Part shown: in pieces, positions 60,342-64,000 of the stretch
How the letters are laid out: each line of letters starts with the position of its first letter
How positions within the stretch are numbered: position 1 is the first letter of the stretch
Translations under genes and position numbers: made by a program
The notes under the pieces: model-generated
Seen by the model: only the letters and a program-made list of their open reading frames with translations
Database searches by the model: none
Told to the model about the DNA's origin: nothing
Assembly: GCA_001970955.1 (NCBI GenBank)
Contig: MPUH01000005.1
Span: 62,001 to 126,000 of the forward strand
Length of the DNA stretch: 64,000 nucleotides
Reading direction: 5' to 3'
Source of the DNA: Stentor coeruleus
Taxonomy: Eukaryota; Ciliophora; Heterotrichea; Heterotrichida; Stentoridae

Positions 60342-61244
60342 TCAGTTAATCTCAAGTCTTTTGAGAACAAAATCTAAATTTTCTTTAATCTCTTCAAGTC
60401 TCAAGTGCATAGAAAAATTCAAATACGCATAAACAGTAAGTTCTGCCTTAAAAATCATTTTTGACGGCAAATCATGTTTATCCATATAATACAACTGTTC
60501 AAGCAAAAGTTTCTTCTGAGCCTTAGTCTCATCTAAATGTGTTTCTTCTATAAAATCAAATGCTAAATATACACAAACAGCTGCATATAATTTTCTATTG
60601 CTTTTATTTACCAAATTCATATTAAGTAATCTGTCAAAACATGTAAGTCCTATAGCTAAAGTAACTGGATCAAATTTGCATATTTTCCATACTTTGACTA
60701 TAAGATCTTCTCTAAGATTGACTAATTTACTAAGGGTAAGTTTTGAGTCTAAAGATGGATGAGATAATTGGAACTCTTCATTTATTTGATCTTTTATAGG
60801 ACTTGAAACTATTCTTCCTGGGTATTCGTTTAAATTTATCCAAGGTCTTTCTATAGAAGCAAGAAATCCTTTTATAAATAAACAATGCATATAGGATTTT
60901 TTTATAATACCTGATGTTACCCAAGCTTGAACTTTACTAATTTCAAGATCTTCTTCTTGGTTACGGGCGATTCCTAAATCCTCTTCACAAGGAATTAATT
61001 GTAAACTTTTAGAACAATCACATGCTTTTGATAATATTATTGGAGACCCAGTTGAGATACCTTTGAGAAAAGTTATAGCTTTTGCTTTGAATAAATCTTC
61101 AAGGTGGGATTGTGTAGGATTTTTTGTTGTTAGACTGTTCCCGGAATGGATTGGGCTTTTATTTTCACCTTGATAAGTTTTCCCTAAGCAATCTTTCGTA
61201 CTTTTTCTTGTGATGAGTTTTTTGACTATAGTTTCTTCAGCCAT
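60342..61244 (-). CDS. CABLES-like cyclin-fold protein
   Basis: 300 residues. The N-terminal 110 are polar. From about 130, the segments PWINLNEYPGR, SKLTLSKLVNLRED, FDPVTLAIGLTCFDRLL and VNKSNRKLYAAVCVYLAFDF resemble the cyclin box of CABLES proteins (CDK5/ABL substrate family), including the NKxNRKLxAxxCV core. A second half ends with AELTVYAYLNFSMHLRLEEI. CABLES proteins link CDKs to tyrosine kinases and p21 control in animals. In ciliates the partner is unknown. It may simply be a divergent cyclin. It starts 112 bp from the divergent ankyrin gene. Confidence 0.78.
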   Translation of the reverse strand: MAEETIVKKLITRKSTKDCLGKTYQGENKSPIHSGNSLTTKNPTQSHLEDLFKAKAITFLKGISTGSPIILSKACDCSKSLQLIPCEEDLGIARNQEEDLEISKVQAWVTSGIIKKSYMHCLFIKGFLASIERPWINLNEYPGRIVSSPIKDQINEEFQLSHPSLDSKLTLSKLVNLREDLIVKVWKICKFDPVTLAIGLTCFDRLLNMNLVNKSNRKLYAAVCVYLAFDFIEETHLDETKAQKKLLLEQLYYMDKHDLPSKMIFKAELTVYAYLNFSMHLRLEEIKENLDFVLKRLEIN

Positions 61245-61356
61245 TTACTCCTTTTCTTACCTGAAGATAATTATCAGGACAATTTTTCCACATTTTCCCA
61301 TCTATCATTTTTAAGACCTTTAATAATTTTTATCATCAATTCTTTTATATATAAAA

Positions 61357-62460
61357 ATGGGCTGCTGCGCTAGTGCGAAAAATACCTCGTCTTCATTTTT
61401 GTATTGTAAAAAGCTCCAGGAAGCTATAGAAAGAAACAATATCAAAGCTCTTAATGAAATACATAAAACTTTTTCACATGAAGAAAGCAAAACAATGATT
61501 GATGAGCCATTTATAACAATCCATGAACTTAATATGAGCCCATTAGCTTATGCATTGTGGGTTGGTAGGCTTAATGCGTTTTTGCATTTACATAAGAAGA
61601 TGGGAGCAAGTCTTGTAGCTATGGAAAATCTTTTTATACAACAAGGAAAAACACCTTTAGAAATATTGTGTCTGAATGGGAATTTAGAGGTCCTGCAATA
61701 TTATTTGCCTGTATTTTTGAGTTGTGCTCATCCAGAAATTGTCCCTCCAGCTGATGAGAGTGTTTCTGTTGACTTTCAGAAGTCAACATTAGTGGAGACG
61801 AAACTAAATCACACTTATACGCCTATACATTTGGCATGTGAGCATGGGAATATTCATATTATTGACTTTGTTTTTAAATACTTTAAAGGAAAGCCAATAA
61901 TCCCTCAGATATTAGACTTAGATTTCCAAGATGAGAGTTCTGGAGAAAATTGTGCCCTTATTGCTTGTAGGAAAGGGAATTATCCTATGGTTAAGTTTTT
62001 GAATGAGGTGTGTGGGGCTAATTTTCGTGTACTAAATAAAAGGTATGAAAATGCTGTGCTGATAACGGCTGCGGCTAGTAAGAGAAGGCCTACCCACAAT
62101 TATTATGATGTTTTTGTTTATTTGATTGATGCTGTAAAGCTTGATATTACATATATGCATGAAGAAGTTATGCTTTTACTTGAAGATCGGACTATGATAA
62201 GATTCTTTGAAAGTAAGCTACAGAGAAAAGGTATAACGAGTCTTAAAAATACAGTTGAAAAGAAATATGAAATATCACGACCTAATATACCTATTTCTAA
62301 GGAAGAACTTATAATTGAAGAACAAGGGGAAAATTTCCAGCTTAGGAAAGCTATTGATGATTTTGATGACAATACACAAAGTGTACTAAGCTCGATACAA
62401 CCTGAAGATTTTAGACCAATAACCCCTTTTTTAAGTACAATAACCCTAGATGGCAAGTAA
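61357..62460 (+). CDS. Ankyrin-repeat protein with N-terminal acylation motif
   Basis: 367 residues. MGCCASAKNTSSS fits myristoylation at Gly2 and palmitoylation at Cys3 and Cys4, so membrane attachment is likely. Ankyrin repeats run from about 20 to 250: MSPLAYALWVGRLNAFLHLH, KTPLEILCLNGNLEVLQYYL, YTPIHLACEHGNIHIIDFVF and ENCALIACRKGNYPMVKFLN. The C-terminal 100 residues are charged with no domain. It is probably a membrane-bound scaffold. The partner is unknown. It shares a short 112-bp spacer with the CABLES-like gene. Confidence 0.85.
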   Translation: MGCCASAKNTSSSFLYCKKLQEAIERNNIKALNEIHKTFSHEESKTMIDEPFITIHELNMSPLAYALWVGRLNAFLHLHKKMGASLVAMENLFIQQGKTPLEILCLNGNLEVLQYYLPVFLSCAHPEIVPPADESVSVDFQKSTLVETKLNHTYTPIHLACEHGNIHIIDFVFKYFKGKPIIPQILDLDFQDESSGENCALIACRKGNYPMVKFLNEVCGANFRVLNKRYENAVLITAAASKRRPTHNYYDVFVYLIDAVKLDITYMHEEVMLLLEDRTMIRFFESKLQRKGITSLKNTVEKKYEISRPNIPISKEELIIEEQGENFQLRKAIDDFDDNTQSVLSSIQPEDFRPITPFLSTITLDGK

Positions 62461-62722
62461 CTAATGTTTATGAGGATATTGCTAATATTATATATTAAAA
62501 TTTCTTGCATGTCATCTATTTAGAGTATTTACGTTTTATCAAATTTTATATATAATATCATTAACCAAATATATCTTATTTTTTTTATCCTCTAAACCAA
62601 ATCTCATTTCCTTTTACTTTATTTTCCAATATAATCAGCATAATATTCTCTATCCTCCCCAACAATCTTGACGCAAAATTTAATCTTTACTATAAAAAAT
62701 ATAATCTTGTTATATAATACTA

Positions 62723-63121
62723 TTACTTACTACTCGAAATCGCTTCTTTTTTAATTTTCTCAAACTTTTCCAACTCATTCTGTAAATGGTCATAAGAAGA
62801 GTAAAAAGAATTTCTAATTGATGCAACTGGTATTATAGTCCTTGGATATGCATCAGGTATTAATATTGGTTTTTTTAAAGTTTCTTTAACATAATTCAAT
62901 GATTCTTTACTGCTTTTATTTTCGACATAAGTATTTTCTTTATTAATACTATATGCTCTAGGTTTGTGTCCAAGGACATTCCACAACATGCTCAAACCAC
63001 GATCTTTTTGTTCTACAGAATTATTCCTAGATGATTGGACTATACGTTCAAGGCTGCGATTCTGCGTGGTCTCAAGTCGGATATTCGAAAGCCTTGGTCT
63101 TAAAACTGGAGGTCTTTTCAT
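62723..63121 (-). CDS. Short conserved-looking protein, unknown function
   Basis: 132 residues. A basic N-terminus (KRPPVLRPRLSNIR), a more hydrophobic GLSMLWNVLGHKPRAYS centre, the segment IPDAYPRTIIPVASIRNSF, and a helical C-terminus (LQNELEKFEKIKKEA). No domain is recognised. The residue mix and the strongly skewed G-rich 5' flank (63122-63600) support a real gene. Confidence 0.55.
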   Translation of the reverse strand: MKRPPVLRPRLSNIRLETTQNRSLERIVQSSRNNSVEQKDRGLSMLWNVLGHKPRAYSINKENTYVENKSSKESLNYVKETLKKPILIPDAYPRTIIPVASIRNSFYSSYDHLQNELEKFEKIKKEAISSSK

Positions 63122-63792
63122 ATAAAATTTTTTATATTCAAATTTTTATGGCAAAAAATTTAGTTTTTGTTTAGAGAATTTATATGAGAAGATATAATAT
63201 TTTTTTAAGAGTTGTGTAGAAGATTGGGATATATGATGAAATATAGTTGGCGGGGTGGGATATATGGACTTAAAATTGTTGGGTAATAGTAATGATAAAA
63301 TTTTTTTGATGAAGTTAAGGGATACTGCTTTAGGGCTGTATGGTTTTTTATAGGGATTGTGTGGGTTTGTTTGATATTTTTTAAGATTTTAATAATTATG
63401 GATTTGTATAAGGTAAATAGTATGGATTATTTTGAAGGCTTGTGATGGATTAGTATTGGTTTAGTAGTTAAGATAGTGAGAATGGGTAAAATTTTTTTTA
63501 GGGAGGAGGTTGGAGAAGTGAATGATGAGATTGTGATGGAAGTTTGTTTAGAAGTGTTTTGGGTTGTTTGAGTGATTTTACTGAATATATTGTTGGATTT
63601 TAGTTTTAAGTTTTTTTACTAAAAACCAGTGAAAGCATAGTCTACTGTAAAAACATAGAATTTTTTTTTTTCAAATGTCCCTTAAACCAAATACACCATC
63701 TAAGCCCTATTTTCCATACCCTTGACTCAAAAGTTTTCCCCATTCCCTAATACTCAATATACTAAATCCTACAACTTATACATCTAATAAAT
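63122..63792. promoter_or_regulatory. Divergent promoter with sharp skew flip near 63640
   Basis: Plus strand is G-rich and C-poor to about 63620, then C-rich and almost G-free to the heat-shock-factor start. No element is recognised. Only the composition switch is seen. Confidence 0.6.
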
Positions 63793-64000
63793 ATGAGTTC
63801 CAGAAAAAGCACAAAGCATCAGCCAACTTCTTTTATAAGAAAGACTTATAAAATCTTAGATAAGTCTAAACATAACCATATTATTAGTTGGAGTGATGAC
63901 GGCCTGAGCTTCGTCATCAAAGACCAACATTCTTTTACAAATACCATCCTCCCACAATACTTTAAGCATAAAAACTTCGCAAGCTTTAACAGACAACTTA
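63793..64000 (+). CDS. Heat-shock transcription factor, 5' part only
   Basis: 69 residues lie in the window and the frame runs off the end. FIRKTYKILDK, HIISWSDDGLSFVIKD and LPQYFKHKNFASFNRQL are the HSF-type winged-helix DNA-binding domain, almost complete up to the recognition helix. The start MSSRKSTK is the first ATG after the G-poor flank. HSFs bind nGAAn repeats and turn on chaperone genes. An Hsp110 gene lies about 19 kb to the left. Trimerisation and activation regions are beyond the window. Confidence 0.93.
   Translation, partial: MSSRKSTKHQPTSFIRKTYKILDKSKHNHIISWSDDGLSFVIKDQHSFTNTILPQYFKHKNFASFNRQL

Noticed and set aside
1-64000. tRNA, rRNA, CRISPR arrays, insertion sequences, retroelements
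   Set aside because: Nothing with a cloverleaf B-box pattern, repeat-spacer array, transposase or reverse-transcriptase motif was seen by eye. A covariance-model or profile search would be decisive.

Overview
This window looks like macronuclear DNA from a heterotrich ciliate, most probably Stentor (S. coeruleus or a close relative). It is AT-rich and gene-dense. Protein genes read cleanly in the standard genetic code, with TAA, TAG and TGA all used as stops. Several genes are interrupted by introns of exactly 15 nt that begin GTA and end AG (five end TATAG). A standard code combined with 15-16 nt introns is known from Stentor. I found seven well-supported 15-nt introns in six genes. Ignoring them would cut those genes into pieces.

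Layout, left to right. Bases 1-8780: a partial cyclic-nucleotide-binding-domain K+ channel, a multi-pass receptor-like pseudokinase, a STE20/PAK-type kinase with a zinc-binding N-terminus and eight 28-residue repeats, and a p24/TMED cargo receptor, all on the minus strand. Bases 8816-11669: a gene-poor island with a broken NADAR-domain gene, a second decayed coding-like tract and a 313-bp tandem duplication. Bases 11670-18663 (plus): a WD40-ankyrin-TRP-like channel fusion, a small Cys-rich protein and a RING/coiled-coil protein. Bases 18855-28730 (minus): two tandem chitin synthases, a calcium-dependent protein kinase and a TPR protein with a Lys/Glu-rich tail. Bases 28744-32138 (minus): an ARMC2-like protein and an RA-like/PH protein, packed 13-20 bp apart. 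Bases 32203-36133: a TBC Rab-GAP, a tiny acylated protein, a centrin-like EF-hand protein and an ERK7/MAPK15-like kinase. Bases 36723-49412: a giant TPR protein, a Myb factor, an Hsp110 chaperone and a second TPR protein paralogous to the first. Bases 50239-57711: a GRIP golgin, an orphan dCACHE membrane receptor, a DEAH helicase, a short basic protein and succinyl-CoA ligase beta. Bases 58115-64000: another decayed coding tract, a PRL phosphatase, a CABLES-like cyclin, an acylated ankyrin protein, a short unknown protein and the 5' end of a heat-shock factor.

Functionally the window is a mixed eukaryotic gene set with no operon-like pathway. Themes are signalling (six kinases or pseudokinases, a phosphatase, two channels, a sensor), cilia and cortex (ARMC2, MAPK15, centrin, TPR proteins), membrane traffic (p24, TBC, GRIP) and chitin synthesis.

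Three window-wide observations stand out. Longer intergenic spacers tend to be G-rich/C-poor on the plus strand in their left half and C-rich/G-poor in their right half, whatever the orientation of the neighbouring genes. All five ambiguous N bases sit between two copies of the same sequence, so they are unresolved assembly overlaps, not biology. Two gene-poor regions preserve decayed coding tracts whose flanks still carry the spacer skew.
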